Assembly: GCF_000247815.1 (NCBI RefSeq)
Contig: NC_021675.1
Span: 69,505,287 to 69,569,286 of the forward strand
Reading direction: 5' to 3'
Length of the DNA stretch: 64,000 bases
DNA from: Ficedula albicollis
Lineage: Eukaryota > Chordata > Aves > Passeriformes > Muscicapidae
A program made the translations under genes and the position numbers. Shown in pieces: positions 35,071-48,460 of the stretch (the stretch's first letter is position 1; the number at the start of each line of letters is the position of its first letter). Below the pieces are notes generated by a model that was not told the origin of the DNA, did no database searches, and was given only the letters and a program-made list of their open reading frames with translations.

Positions 35071-36590
35071 AGAGAAACCTTGAAGTAGCACCAGGCTCTT
35101 GGATCCAGTGGGTCATTATTTGCTGTAGTGATGATCAAGCCCAAAATAACCATTTTTTATAATAAATCAGAATAGCTTTCACCACCAGAGATGAGTATAA
35201 AATCCTTTGGGGAAATAGGATGGTGGTTGGGGTAGAGTTTTCCCATCTATGCTTTTTTAAGGACATTTTCAGCCAAAGCCATTGCATTTTTGACACCTTT
35301 TATCAGTCTGTGCTTAACCTCCAGCCTGGTGGCTATTTGGGTCTTTGTTTGTCTCTTGCAGCCCTTCCAACTTTTGTGAACAAGCATTATTTCTTTGGAG
35401 CAGCATTTGAGCCCTTGGTCCTTTTTTCTCCAAGCTGCTGCCCCCAGTTTGGGCACATCTCAGCCTTTCTCTGTGGTATTTCTGGGAAGTGGAAGCTGTT
35501 TCCTGGTGCAGAAAACCCAGTTGTTGGATAAACTCAGATCCTGCATCTGGAATGATGTTGGGAATATTCATCAGGCAACACCAGTATCATAACCTTCATT
35601 TTCAGACACTCAGGGAGTGTTGGAAGCAATTAAGGCAAATCAGATGGGATGGGTCCCTCTCCTCTCTCCCCTTAACCCACCCTTTCTTACTCTTTTCTCT
35701 GCCTTCTTTCCCTCCTCCCCAAAAAAGGAGAAGGGGAAAGAAAAGCAAAATAACTTGAATGGATGGAGGGGAGGTGTAATTATGAGCAGTGGGACCAATT
35801 TAAAAAGGAAGATTTCAGAGAGACTCAGACTTCCTTTGACATGTTGAGGGGTTTTGGTAGAGGATAAAAGGAGAATAAACTAATTTATTCCTAAATTGTA
35901 ATTCCTTTTTGGTATTAATCTGTTTCATTAGTGTAGTTCACAAATGCACACAGGCAGGGGAGAGAGGGGGGCAGCAAATTGAAATGAAGATCTTTTCAAA
36001 AGGAAAGTCTTGCTAGGAAAGGCTTCCTGCAGGGAGAAATCACATCCCAGGAGAACAGCTTTGGATTTTTGCAAGTGAGAGTGGATAGAGCATTTTGGGG
36101 AATTTCTTGCAGGGAGCAGTTTTTGCTCGTGGTGGGTAGGACCAGATGAGCTAATCCATCCCTTCCCTGGCCAGTCCATGTGGTTTTCATTTCCTCCTGC
36201 TGAGGGCTGGGGAAGGGCACTGGGCTGGGGAGGTGGTGGATCCATCCCTGCTTACAGGGTTGCTGTTGTCCTGGGCTGTGATTCTGCTACTCTGAAATAT
36301 ATCCCATTTTTAAAGATTTTTTTTTTAGCCCCTGCTGTGTCTCTTTCTAGGCTTAGGAGGGTGTAACCATCTTTGCAGGGATTGCTCTTCACTTTCCCTG
36401 GAGATGCAGCTGAGGCATCTCCCAAAACCGCCTGATGTCCATGGGTGTCAGCTCTGGAGCTTGTGAGCTGAAAATGGTTCCACTGGAGATCTGAACAGCT
36501 TTTTCTTGGCTTTCACCCACAAAAATCCTGTTTCCTTTTTGCTCCATGGGACAGAGCTCTGAGAATGGGGAAGAAATTGAGGCAGGATGT
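35071..36590. other. Intergenic, nothing recognised
   Basis: Unique sequence with A/G-rich patches near 35720. No gene is visible. Confidence 0.5.
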
Positions 36591-36741
36591 ATCATCACAG
36601 TATCACAGAATGGGCCTTAAAGCTCAGCTCCTTCATCCCCTGCCATGGCAGGGACACCTTCCACCAGCCCAGGATGCTCAAACCCCATCCAGCCTGGCCT
36701 TGGACATTTCCAGGGATCCAGGGGCAGCCACAGCTTCAGCT
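36591..36741 (-). mobile_element. CR1 LINE 3' fragment
   Basis: 'cacagtatcacagaatggg', 'cccctgccatggcaggga', 'cttggacatttccagggatc' and 'ggggcagccacagcttc'. Confidence 0.86.
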
Positions 36742-39700
36742 GGCCATGAACTTTTTATTTCCCCTCTCTTTTCCCCTTGGTGGTCGTGCAGGTTGGTGAT
36801 GAGAAAACCTTGTGAAGCAGGTTGGGATTTGAGCCAGTTAAATGATAATTTAAACATTAAATTGTGTGGCTGCTGGCTGTTGGTGTGACATGGCTGAATT
36901 GTGGCTTGATGGTCATAAATGCTTTGCCACCAGCCTTGTTTATCTGCCAAGGTGGGTGCTGTGCCTGTTGATGGGAAGAAAAGCAAGGATCTGTGACTTG
37001 GTATGGATTTGCAAGGAGGAATGGGCAGATCTGAGAATCATTTCTTACCTTGGAAGGATGGTTGTGATGGAGGAAACAGCTGTAGGAGGTGGGAGGAGGG
37101 AAAAGGTGAGCAAATGGACTGTGTGCAGCATTTAGGAAGGAGATGGGTTTGGTTTGGTTTAGTGCTGAGTGTGAATTCATGAGACAGAGACACCTGGAGC
37201 AGGGAAGATGAGGATTATGGAGCACTGGATAAAGGAGCAACTTGTGTGGTGCAGTTTGCTGAGTAAATAAAACTCCATGGTTATGTTTGTTCTGGAGACA
37301 CGGGGTGCCTGGTTTTGAGGCCATGGGGGCTGCAGTGCCCATTTTGTTTGGTTCTGTGCTTCAGGGCTCATATTTTCTTATTTTCTTATTTCAAGAACTG
37401 AACCTCAGCTCGCTGTCCTCTCCTAAGGAAAAGCCTGTGGAGATGTCTGGATCTGTGCTCAGGGCACATTCAGACCTCACACAAGTGCAAGGTCAGCTTT
37501 CTGAAGGTCTGGTTTGCCCTCAGAAGGAGAGATGGCTTTTCAAAGGAAAAGTCCATCCTCCTTGGCAGTGACTTTATCCCCCTGACAACTCTTAATTCCT
37601 TCTGAATTCTCCCCGTGGTCAGGGACAGCAGAAGTTGGATGCTGCATAATCTGCAGTCCCCTGCTGCTTCTGCATCCCTCCTCTCAGCAGTGATTTGTAA
37701 ATATTATTTTCCCCCCAGTATTTTAAAGGACATTTTCATCTCCCCTGGTAGAAGGAGGAGGATATTTCTGGCACTGCTGTTGTATCAGTTTTGCTCCTTG
37801 TTTAAGATTAATATTAAAAATAATAACAGCACCAAAGCAAACACAGTTTTGGTGTTTTCCTCTTAATTTACCCATTCACTTAAAGTCCTGGAACTGCAGC
37901 TTTGCTACCACTTGAGACCCAAAATGCAAATTTCACTGAAGATCACATGGAAATCAACTCATCCATTTTCCGTGTGATGAGCAAAAGTGCATGAAGAGAA
38001 AACCATACTGGAATTCAAACCTTGGCAGAAAATAGGCAAGAACTGTGGGCTGCTGTCATGTTGATGGTTTGGGCAAGGCAGTTTTGATTTTGGCGTGTTG
38101 TTTCTATTTAGTTAATTCTTAGCAGCATAGTGGCAATTTTAGAGAAGTTATTTCAGTCAGCAGCGAAACTGCAACACAATAAATATAGATTTGTTCCCCT
38201 GATAACAGTTTTGATCAAGGTTTCCTTTTATCCTGCAGTTTTTAAATAATTGGCCTGCTTGCTCTTGGCTTTTATTGTACTGAGGATATTATAAACTCAG
38301 ATTGTTTTGTAAACCTCTAATTTTAGACACATCTTGGTGCTTATTGTTCCCCTCATCCCTTTTTTTTAATACCATGGCCCAACCTCTGCAGAGAGGCGGA
38401 AATCATCTGCATCCTGAGACTTTCATGTCTAGACTGGATGAAGGGCACGAAAACACAACCAGAGCAATCCCCCCAACAAGACTTTTATATAAAAACACTT
38501 CTCCAAACCCCACAGCTAATTCCCTTCACCGTAACACCGGGCAAAAATAAGTGGATAAAAATCCTAAAAGCAGCTTTATGGAGTGAATGTGTGAAATGAG
38601 GAGCAGCTTTCCAAACCAGTAGCTGTGTATAAAAGCCAGCACAAGCATCAGGGATACAATTGAGTTGCTAAGGCAGAGTTTTCCAGTCGTGCATCGTCTC
38701 ATTATTCCGCTCCAGCATCAGCCAACAATGGGGGGGAGATAAAAGCCTGGCAGCCCTTTGCTTGGAGGGGTCAATCCATCCCAGCTCTTTGTAGGGCAGT
38801 GTCATTTTAGGCTTTTCACAGGGCCAAATCCTCGCCGCTGCACTTCCGTAAATAGGTCAGGAGGGGACTCGCCGTCGGGAGAGCGAGGCCAGGCTCACAC
38901 CTTGCTTAGAGGGAATTACGTTTTCTCAATGGAAATAAGATGGTTTTGTCCCTTTTCACCCAGTTTGTAAAGGAAAAAAAAAAAAATTAAAAAATGGGTC
39001 AGTTGGGCAACAGCTCGCGCCGGCGGCGTTTCGGTGTGCTGCGTTTGGGATGGAGAGCTCAAGGATTAATGCTTTCTGCAGCAGCAGCAGCAAGGAGGGG
39101 TGGGGGATTTTTCCCCCTCAACAGGAGCTTTGGAAATGATACATAACAGGTGTTTCGCCTTTGTGAACCTTACTCTGATATACTGGACTTGTCTGACAGA
39201 GATTGTAAAGCAGTCCTGGGGCTGTTTATCAGCGCCAGCGCTTCTGGGTGACCTTGCATCTCATCTTGGGAAGCAGCTTAATCCCTGTAACATCCCAAAA
39301 GAAGGATCTTAGGGGTTTTATTGCTTCTGTATTTTGCAATACTGTGATAAACTGCTGGTGTTGGGCATGGTCAAGGGTTTGGCCACAATGGCAAAAGACT
39401 CAGGAAAAATGGGGTGGAGTTCTTTATTCTCCTCTCCTTACTGCCAAGCTATTAATTAATTACTCAGGGAGGAAACAGGAGGACTCTGGAAGGCAGAGTC
39501 TTCAGCCTTGCCTTTAACCAACTTTCACGAGGAATCTTCCTTGGAAAGAGCTGGGATAACACAGCCCAAGGTGAACAGAAGGCTTTGAATGTCCATGGGC
39601 AGGTGATGCAGATCCCTGAGAGGCTTTCTCAGGCTGGGATCTGTGCTCCCAGAACTGCTAAGAGTACTTGGGATCAGAGCACTGCAAAGGATCCATTAAA

Positions 39701-42700
39701 AAAGAAAATAAATCCACTTCTTTCTGCCTTAACATGGATTTTGCTCTCAAACCACACCAGAGATAGATGGATGTGTGGGGAGACTGAGGAGTTGTATGGA
39801 AACCTTTAGTTGTTCTTCCACCCAAGCCACAGATGACATGGAATAGCCAAATGTTGGAGGTGCTTCTCATTTTGCTGGGGAAAAGGAAGGAGAAAGGCCA
39901 CTTTTGTTAGTCCATTCTGTGGGAATGCCAGGGCTTGGTTCAGCAGGGAACTAAGACCTCGTTGTGTTTGCTTCACTTCCCAATAGAGCTTCTTCCACCT
40001 CGTGCCACCAAAGACTTCCAGGGTAAGACTTGAAATCAACTTTTCCTCTCCCAGTAAAACCTGGGGTTGTTTGAGGATGACCCAGAGCAGTGACACTCAT
40101 AAGAAGCAGAAGCAGGAGTTCCCCTTTCATGCAGTCACCCAATATTTTCATCAACCCAAACACAGGTGATTTTCTCTCTCCTTCCTCTGCTACTCACCAT
40201 CATGGGTGCTGCCACTCAAGTTTCCTGGCCAGAGGCTGCAGCACAAAGGAACAGCCCCTCACTTTGCTCAGCTCCCTTCTCCTCGCTGTCACCTCTCCAG
40301 TTCTGCCCTTTGCCATCAGCCTCTCACCCAGGAGCTGCTGTGATCCTGCTTTCCTCTATAAAAAAGGGTGGAAAGAGCCCCAGAGCTGGGCTGGGAGACA
40401 CAGTGAGACACACAAACAGCTGATGCCATCATTCTGTCGTGCTGATACAACATCTGCCTCCCTGGTGTCAAGAAGCTTCTGTGCAGTGAGGAAGGATGGA
40501 GTGATGGCAAAGATTTGGGACACCTCACTGTCCTTGGCTGCCCAGCTTCCAGGCTGGCTCCCTGCCTCGTGGCAGGTGAGCAGATCCTTCTGGGTGTGGT
40601 TCTGGGAATACTTTGCTCCAGGGACCTGCTTGGTGTGAACAAGAGGCACCAGATTTCCCTCCTCCCACCCCAGGTTACTGCAGGTTGTGCAGTTCCATGT
40701 CCCTGAGTGCTCCTGTGCTTTGTGACTCATGGTTTTTACCTGCCAGGCTGTTAAACCCCCAATTTTGGTGTTCCACATCCCAGCTCTTGTCATGTAAAAG
40801 GTCTTTTGAAATGGGAAAGAAGCAAAAGCCCCACACAAAAATGCTTCCTCCCACATGAGGAGCTTGTGGGACACAAGGAAAAGCCTGGAGTGGTGCTGGG
40901 CAGCAGGGGCAGGTTTAGATGGATATGGGAAGATGAGGGAGGTGCAGGGAGAGAACAAAAATGCTGAGGCACGAGGTGATGCCGATGGTGGGACACTGGT
41001 GCCCCTCTGATGGGGGATCAGACCAGAAGCACAGACCACGTTCCCCACAGTTGACCACAAATCAAAGCCAGCTGTCAGCACAGAAATATTTAACTCTGGT
41101 GTTCAGGTTTGGGTGGGCAGGGACCAAAGGCTGCTCCAGCAGTGGGGGCTGATGGAGAGCTGGCAGGGTGGAAAAGTGGAGCTCATGGAGGTTTATGGAG
41201 CCCCTGAAGCCAGACTGGAGGGATCCTGTCATCACTTGCAGTGAGTGCTCTGCAAGAGCAGAGTGGTGCACACACCCATGGTAAACCAGCTTCCTTTCCC
41301 AGTTCATACTGGGCTACCCAGCTGGTTCCCAAACCCCAGACCCCAAGTAAGGTGCTGCCCTGAAGCAGTGAGGCAGGAGGGGAAGGTGCCAGCTGCAGGC
41401 TGTTTCTGGTAGCTCCTCTCTGACTTAACAGGAAAAGACTGACCACAGAAAATGTGCAATATTGTTTTTCTCCACATTTTCCTGAAATCTGTTGAACTGC
41501 TTTGCCTGTGGAGGGAGGAGGGGTCGTGTGGAGGATGGGGAGGAAGAAATAATGGTGGCTCTGTTCAGTGGAACTCCCCTAACAGACAGTTGGGGTTGTT
41601 GTTTTCCCCCTCCAAACAGATAGATCTGATCTGAAAATCCCAGGCTTAAAAGCACAGATGTTTAGTCTGACACACAAACGTGGCATCGTGCCAGCAAGTG
41701 GAACAGCTGGAAAGTTCCTGGTGAGTTCTGAGGAGCTGATCTGGGATGAGAGGAGTTAAAGCTGCTCAGCAACAGCTGCATCCTTCAACCAAATCACCTG
41801 AAACTTCCCTCCCCTTCCCTCCAGGTCTTTTGCTTTGTACCAAAGCAGCTTTCAGAGATGTGTTACAGCTCCTCCTGTCCCTCAAAGTGCCCTCTTTGAG
41901 AACCAGTGGTGGGGACAAAAGCCAGCCCATGGCAGTGCCAGCAGGCTGGATACTGTGAGGTGTTTTTGGGGATCTTATCTCTGTCCCCAGATAGGTCAGG
42001 GGGAAGATGGTGTTGGATGGATTGTGTCTCTACATTAATGTCACAGCCAGAGATGTGTTGGGGTGTGAGTTGGGATAGGTGGCCATTCATTTCATACTCA
42101 TGAATTTTAATTCCAGTCCACGCCAGCAAGGATTAAAGGTCACCCCACTGCTGATGTTCCTTCTCTGACTCTTAATAACTGTCTCAGCATCTCAGCCATG
42201 AATAACTGGTTCCTCCAGGTGGTTTAAGAGTATCCCACAGCTGAAATGCCCTCCTGGTGCCAGGAAAGACCTCCAGGATACAGCAAGGGTTGCTCTGCTT
42301 TTCCCTGTGCTCTCCCTTTCCAGTCTTTTCCAGAATCTGCTTTAGAGGCTGAGCTGTGCCTGTCATCTTCTCTGCTTTGGGGCTGGTGGGGGGTCAGAAT
42401 TCCACTCAGGAATCCTTTGTCTTCATTGCCACCCTCTGCAAAGTGGTGGTGGAGATATACAGGGCTTTCCTTCAGCAAAGTTAATCCCTTCCTTGCACTG
42501 CTCATGGGATAATTCATTAACTGAGGATGAAGATGGCACCATGTTTTCCAAAGACTCAGGTCTGCCTTTCCTACAGCTTCCAGAGTGGGAGGTGGGGAGC
42601 AGTCAGCATCCAAATGTATAATTGTAGAAGCATTTGTACATTGGAGCATCAGGGATGTACAGAGGATATAAAGAGATCCCATAGCAACTGGCAAACTTGG

Positions 42701-42913
42701 GTTTTAAAAGCAGGCAAATCACACCCAGAACCCATGGGATGCCAAAAGCTGTGGGGGAGAGGAGTAGAGGAAAGTACTCCACAGAGGAGTAGAGCTGGTT
42801 GGTTCATATTTAAGTTAAATCACTTCTGGAAATCACATCTAGATCTCTGAAATTACGTGGAGATGGTTCCTTTGAGAACAGTGCCATAACATGAGGGTGT
42901 TATTAAGGTAGAA
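36742..42913. other. 6.2 kb intergenic block almost free of CR1
   Basis: The longest stretch without a recognised CR1 copy. It includes AT-rich, possibly conserved sequence at 38090-38300, a small CpG patch with cagctcgcgccggcggcgtt at 39009-39028, and a CAG run at 39080-39091. Minus-strand frames of 241 (41081-40356) and 161 (37342-36857) codons lack recognisable domains. Confidence 0.45.
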
Positions 42914-42997
42914 ATAGAATCACAGACTCATTTAGAGTGGAAAACACCCCTCAGATCATTGAGTCCAACCATTAACCCAGCACTGCTGTGTCCAAAA
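42914..42997 (-). mobile_element. Short old CR1 3' fragment
   Basis: 'tagaatcacagactcatttag', 'gtggaaaacacccctcagatc' and 'gagtccaaccattaaccc'. Same older type as 2637-2910. Confidence 0.75.
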
Positions 42998-43392
42998 ATT
43001 ACCCTGTAATGAACTGACTGCTCGTAACATCCCTATTGCTCTGTCTCTGTGTTAGACCTTGCCCCTTCTCTACCTGTAGGATTTTGGTTTTAAGCCTTTT
43101 GCACCTCCCAAAATGACATCTCATTTTCTCCCTCCTCATTGGAAGATCCCTGCATTTGGTTATTGAAGGGTTGCAGGAGATCTTCCCCCAGTGCTGTACA
43201 AGCAGAGGATGGCTTGGGGAACATCACCCATTTAGGATGAACCAGTCCCATAGAGAATCATCCAGGAATGTCTCTGCTTTGGGACAGGGCATAGCTTGGA
43301 GATGGGTGCCTGTCACTGAAGGATGGGGCTGGGTTTGCTTTGGACTGAGGGCAGAAAGGAGGATTTGAGCCAGGATGGCCTCAGGGTGCATG
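42998..43392. other. Intergenic, nothing recognised
   Basis: A 395-base spacer between CR1 copies with no identifiable feature. Confidence 0.45.
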
Positions 43393-44219
43393 ATGTGGAG
43401 TCAGAAGTGATGGCACCAAGCTGAGAGGTGCAGGTGAGTCACTTGGGGACAGGATGCCATGCTGAGGGACCTTGGCAGGCTGGGCAAGAGGGGCCTTGTG
43501 ATCCTCATGAGGTTAAACAAGTCCAAGTGTAAGATCTGTGCCTGGGTTGGGGCATTCCCAGGAGCAGAACACACTGGGGGATGAATGGATTGAGAGCAGC
43601 CCTGCCCAGAAGGATTTGGGGATGCTAGTGGGGGAAAATGAGCCAGCTCACAGCCAAAAAATAGAATTGTACCCTGGGCTGTGTCCAAAGAAGGGTGGCC
43701 AGCAAGTCAAGGGAGGGGATTCTGATCTCTACTCTGCTCTCAGGATGCTTCACCTCCAGTGCTGTGTCCAGCTCTGGGATCCTCAGTACAGGAAAAACAT
43801 GGAGCTGCTGGAGAGAGTCCAGGAGATGCTCCAAGAGCTGGAGCCAGGCTGGGAGAGCTGGGGGTGCTCACCTGGAGAGGAGAAGGCTCCAGGGAGAGCT
43901 CAGAGCCCCTTGCAGAGCCTAAAGGGACTCCAGGAGAGCTGGAGAGGGACTGGGGACAGGGGATGGAGGGACAGGACACAGGGGAATAGCTCCCACTGCC
44001 AGAGGGCAGGGATGGATGGGATGTTGGGAATAAATCATCCCCTTTGGGAGTGGTGAGGTGCCGACACAGGGTGCCAGAGAAGCTGTGGCTGCCCCATCCC
44101 TGGAAGTGTTAAAATCAAGGAGCAACTTGGTCTAGTGGAAGGTGTCCCTGTCCATGTCAGGGAGGTGAAATGGATGGTCTTTGAGGTCCCTTCCAGCCCA
44201 AACCACGTCATGAGTCTGT
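43393..44219 (+). mobile_element. Longest CR1 LINE fragment of the window
   Basis: About 830 bases, reaching further 5' than the other copies. The order is: 'aggttaaacaagtccaagtg', 'gggtggccagcaagtcaagg', 'gtgctgtgtccagctctggg', 'ggatggagggacaggacaca', 'gagaagctgtggctgcccc', 'ccctgtccatgtcaggga', 'aaccacgtcatgagtctg'. The upstream part would cover the end of the reverse-transcriptase ORF or the start of the 3'UTR, but it is broken by stops. A 172-codon frame over it is CR1 derived. Confidence 0.9.
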
Positions 44220-45211
44220 AAAAATGAGATGGGTTTGTCAGGCTGAGCCCTCGTGCCTCCAAACACCATCCTGGTGTGGAGCAACAGACTTGGTGTTGTG
44301 TCCCTGCAGCACAGAAAGCCTCTCTGTTTGTGGGAGCTCCTGTACCATTTCATGCCTGGTTTGGGGGGTCTCTTATTTAACAGCAGCACTGAGGAGCCTT
44401 CTGTGTATTATGTTCCTATCCAGGGCGTGATGGGAATGGGTGTTTTTGTAGGGAAGCTGCTTTTCAAAGCCTTTTGAAAGGAACAGCAAGGACTTTCAAG
44501 GATGGGGATGTCTCGGGTGCTGTCGTCTTCATTGCTATTGGAATGATTTAACCTGAGTGGAGGGCTCTGTCCTTCTGGATGGGATTGAAATGAATTTAAT
44601 TCAGCATAATTTTGTTTGGCTTAGGTGCCCAATGCAGGGGGATTTGAGTTCTGTCATAGCCTTTTAATGTTTATTTTCATATCACTAAAATCTAAGTGAC
44701 AAATGGTAATGTTTCATGGCTGCTCAGGGAGACCTTGTTTATTGGGAAAAAAGCAGAACGGGTCATAAAAAATTATTTCCAGCATTGACTCTGTTGTCTC
44801 TTGCATATGCATCCAGACTCTGCTTCACCAAGGAAACTTGAAATTCCCTCTTTGTGTTTTGTTTTGCACGTGAAATGGCCAGAACTCATCTCTTCACCAC
44901 TGTCTACATGTGTCCAAAAAATACTTGTGGTCCCAGTGCAAATACAATCTCCAAACACCTCAGAGGAGCTGCTCCTTCCAGCAGCTGTGGTGCCCCTGAG
45001 CACAGCAGCTCTGCCAGGCTTTTGAGCAGGTTTTCAGCACAGAATTGTCTCACCAAAGGATGGGAGCATTATTTGGGGGGGGCTCTGTATTTTGTGATTT
45101 GCTGTGATGGGTGTTTTACTGGTACATGGCAGGATGGAATAATTAAACTGGTGATTTGCTGGCTTTCATGAAATGGCCTCAGGAACTTGTTCTCTTTTCT
45201 GGCACTGAGCT
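44220..45211. other. Intergenic, nothing recognised
   Basis: Unique sequence. No gene or named repeat is seen. Confidence 0.5.
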
Positions 45212-45540
45212 GCAGGTGACAGGACAAAGGGGAATGGCTGCAAACCTACAAAGGGCAGGGCTGGATTTTGAGAAGAAATTCTTCCCTGTGAGGGTGGGCA
45301 GGCCCTGGCACAGGTGCCCAGAGCAGCTGTGGCTGCCCCTGGATCCCTGGCAGTGCCCAAGGCCAGGCTGGACAGGGCTTGGGACAACCTGAGATGATGG
45401 AAGTTGTCCCTGCCATGGCAGGGGGTGGACTGGATGGTCTCTAAGAGATGATGGAAGGTGTCCCTGCCATGGCAGGGGGTGAAGCTGGATGGTCTCTAAG
45501 GTCTCTTCCAACCCAAACCATTCCATGACTCTGTGATTCT
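45212..45540 (+). mobile_element. CR1 LINE 3' fragment with internal duplication
   Basis: 'gacaggacaaaggggaatgg', 'gggcaggccctggcacagg' and a ccattccatgactctgtgattct end. Its 'ccctgccatggcagggggtg' section is doubled as 45391-45444 and 45445-45499. Confidence 0.9.
45391..45499. repeat. Two-copy tandem duplication, 54-bp period, in CR1
   Basis: gagatgatggaag(t/g)tgtccc ... ggatggtctctaa occurs twice, with one substitution and a one-base length difference. Confidence 0.9.
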
Positions 45541-46716
45541 GTTCTTGGAGATGATGGGGTGCATCCACCTTCACTTCAGGGAGGGACCTCAGGTTTCTCC
45601 TGCAGCTCCATCCAGAGGGGAGGAAGATGGGCTGGCCATGGGCTCTGCTGTCCCCTCACCCAAAATCCCAGCCTGCAGCACTTTCCAGGGCTGTTAGCTG
45701 TGCTTTCCTGATCCTGGGGTCACTCCTGACCCCAGAGCCAGGTTGCTGCTGGAAACCCTTGTGTTTATTGGGGAGGACACCACAGCCAGACCCAGTTCCT
45801 TGCCCAGCCACTGCTGGGGAGGAACATGTCTCTACCAAACCCCAAAAGCAGAAGCAGGTGCTGCTCCCTTGGCTGAGGATGTGGGAACCACACACAGCTG
45901 CTCTGTGGTTGCTTTTGGGGTGGATTTCACGAGAGAAAATCGTTGTGGTTTGGGCTGGGGCTTTCCTGGAGAGGAGGTCTGATCTGCACTGTGGCTGTGG
46001 GGGCCAGCATCTCCATGGACCTCTGGGCTTGCTCCTCCAACTTCAGCTTTCCTCCCAGCCATGAGCTTTGCTTTTATGTGATACTCTTATTTTAAATGCT
46101 GTCCTGGAGGGAAGAACACAGCAGTGCTGAATGTCAGGTTACTTTCCCTATCCGAGTCCTAATTCTCCCTTTTATTTATTTATTATTTTTAATATAAGGG
46201 TGCTCTGGAATTCCCAGCTGTGCCCAAAAGAAGGCTGGTTTAGACCTTAGCAACAGGGTATTTTTGTTCAGATTGTATTTGTTCTCCTGTGAGAGCCATT
46301 GTTCTGTCCCATGCCTTGACCCCTCCAAAGGCTGGAGATAAAAGCCCTGGCTGACAATAATACAGTTGAGTTCAGCCTTTTGTTGGGGAGATGAAAATAG
46401 AGGATGAATTGTGAATAACATGGGAGGGCTAAAAGTCGTCCCAGGATGTTGGTTAATCACTTGAAAGATAAGAAGCTGCATTTTAATTATATATTTTTCA
46501 GAACTACTGAGCATTAGGTTTTGTGTTGGCATCAGCAGGGGCTTGTACCCACCATGGTGTTTAGGACTAGTTCTTCCAATCTTGAGTCAGCAAGAAATAT
46601 GTTTATTGCACTGATATTGGGTTTATGGTAGGTTTATAGCAAAATCTATATACAATTTGGAGTAGCTATATTATATTAGGCTTATAATAGGTTTATAGAT
46701 ATATAAATCTCAGAAA
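45541..46716. other. Intergenic, nothing recognised
   Basis: AT-rich toward the right, with imperfect repeats of 'ggtttata(g)' at 46618-46705. No gene is visible. Confidence 0.45.
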
Positions 46717-47235
46717 CATAGAATCAAAGGATGGTTTGGGTTGGAGGGAAGCTTAAAGATCATCCAGTTCTACCCCCCTGCCGTGGGCAGGGACACCTTC
46801 CACTATCCTAGGTTTCTCCAAGCCCCATCCAGCCTGGCCTTGGACGCTCCCAGGGATCCAGGGGCAGCCACAGCTTCTCTGGCACCCTGTGCCAGGGCTC
46901 ACCACCCTCACAAGGAACAATTCCTTCCCAATATCCCATCCATCCCTGCCCTCTGGCAGTGGGAGCCATTCCCTGTGTCCTGTCCCTCCATCCCCTGTCC
47001 CCAGTCCCTCTCCAGCTCTCCTGGAGCCCCTTTAGGCTCTGCAATGGGCTCTGAGCTCTCCCTGGAGCCTTCTCCTCTCCCGGTGAGCACCCCCAGCTCT
47101 CCCAGCCTGGCTCCAGCTCTTGGAGCATCTCCTGGACTCCTCTGGACTCTCTCCAGCAGCTCCACATCCTCCTGGTGTTGGGGATCCCAGAGCTGGACAC
47201 AGCACTGGAGGCAGAATCCCCTCCCTTGACCTTCT
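46717..47235 (-). mobile_element. Long CR1 LINE fragment
   Basis: An intact inverted tail (catagaatcaaaggatgg), then 'ccctgccgtgggcaggga', 'ctccatcccctgtccccag', 'gctctgagctctccctgg' and 'agagctggacacagcactgg'. Closely related to 43393-44219 and a useful reference for the poly-G-interrupted copy at 5497. Confidence 0.92.
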
Positions 47236-48289
47236 GGTCACACCATAAATACATTTTTACATGATGTGTTTATAGCAGCAGCAATGATAGAAGGTGCCCA
47301 GCTCGGTTTGGCTCTGTGACCTGTGCCTGTAGCATCACTTTGCTTTAAATAAGGGCATGGAAGATGGAAAGGTGAAGAAAAGGCAGATTAGAAAAATTAA
47401 TAGAAAACAGATGGAAAAAAAAAAGAAAGATAAAAGTGGAAATAGAGCCACTGAAGACAAGCAGGGTGTGGTCATTTTTCAGGAGCGTGTTCTGATGAGA
47501 AGTATTTGGGAGACTGACCTGCTCAAAACGCTGATAGTGGGAGTGATAACAGGGATCACCCCTCAACTCTGCAGGCTTGGAAATCCTTTCCTTGCTGAGG
47601 GTATTTTGGTGGCAGTCTGGGCAGCAGCTCCTGTTTGCTGAGACATTTATGTTCCAAGGGCACTTCCTGCTCACATCAGCTTCCAGCAAGGCTCCTCATC
47701 CCTCCTGGCAGATCCTCCCTCCCCAGCTGCCCTCACCTGCCATCCATGTAATTGGCAATAATTTCCCTAAATGCTCACAAAAGCAGATGTTCTCTCTGTG
47801 GTTGCACCCAGCCAGCTTATTCTGCACTGGATGCACGAGCACACGGCATTAAAGCATTAATTCCTGTAAATAAGCCTATTAAAAGGTTGGAAATAATGCC
47901 TCCAACTAAACCATCAAATGCAGCTGAATCCCACTGCTTGTATTAATTTGTTATCTGCACCGTGCCAATCCCAGTCTGCCCAGGACTGGGTGCCCTGGTG
48001 CTTGGCCAGTTGCTTGTATGTGGTGGTTGGTGGGTGTCTTGTATTGTTTCCAGCTAATAAATCTCATTTATAGGTAATTAACACTCCATCTAACACTTCC
48101 TCAGTATTGCTGGTGAGTGGGAGAAGAAATTGCTTTCATGCAGTTGTGAGTGGGGGACTTTGCTGGAGAAAAAAAACTAATCTCACTTATTTTCTTGCCT
48201 CCAAACGGGGGATAAAAAGGTGGGTCCCCAGTTGCTCTCCAAGTCCTGTGGGTAAGGACCATGTTTATTATAATGAGAGTGGTAAAACA
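47236..48289. other. Intergenic, possible conserved AT-rich element
   Basis: At 47745-47960 the sequence is rich in TAAT/ATTA motifs (ggcattaaagcattaattcc) and looks constrained in composition. No gene is visible. Confidence 0.35.
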
Positions 48290-48360
48290 GTGGCACAGGT
48301 TGGCCAGAGAAGCTGTGGCTGCCCCATCCTTGGAGCTCCTCAGGGCCAGGTTGGACAGGA
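48290..48360 (+). mobile_element. CR1 fragment, plus-strand half of a CR1/CR1 junction
   Basis: 'gtggcacaggttggccagag', 'agctgtggctgccccatcc' and 'cagggccaggttggacagga'. It stops abruptly where an inverted copy starts. Confidence 0.8.
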
Positions 48361-48460
48361 CCTTCAAGACCATCTTGTTCCTCCCCCTGCCATGGGCAGG
48401 GACACTTTCCACTAGCCCAGGTTGCTCCAGCCCTGTCCAACCTGGCATTGGACACTTGGA
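48361..48460 (-). mobile_element. CR1 fragment, minus-strand half of a CR1/CR1 junction
   Basis: 'ccttcaagaccatcttgttcc', 'ccctgccatgggcaggga' and 'ggcattggacacttgg'. It joins directly to the plus-strand copy at 48290-48360. Confidence 0.8.

Noticed and set aside
43538..44056. 172-codon frame considered as a CR1 protein remnant
   Set aside because: It lies over CR1 but is in no register I can match to the reverse transcriptase, so only the element is annotated.
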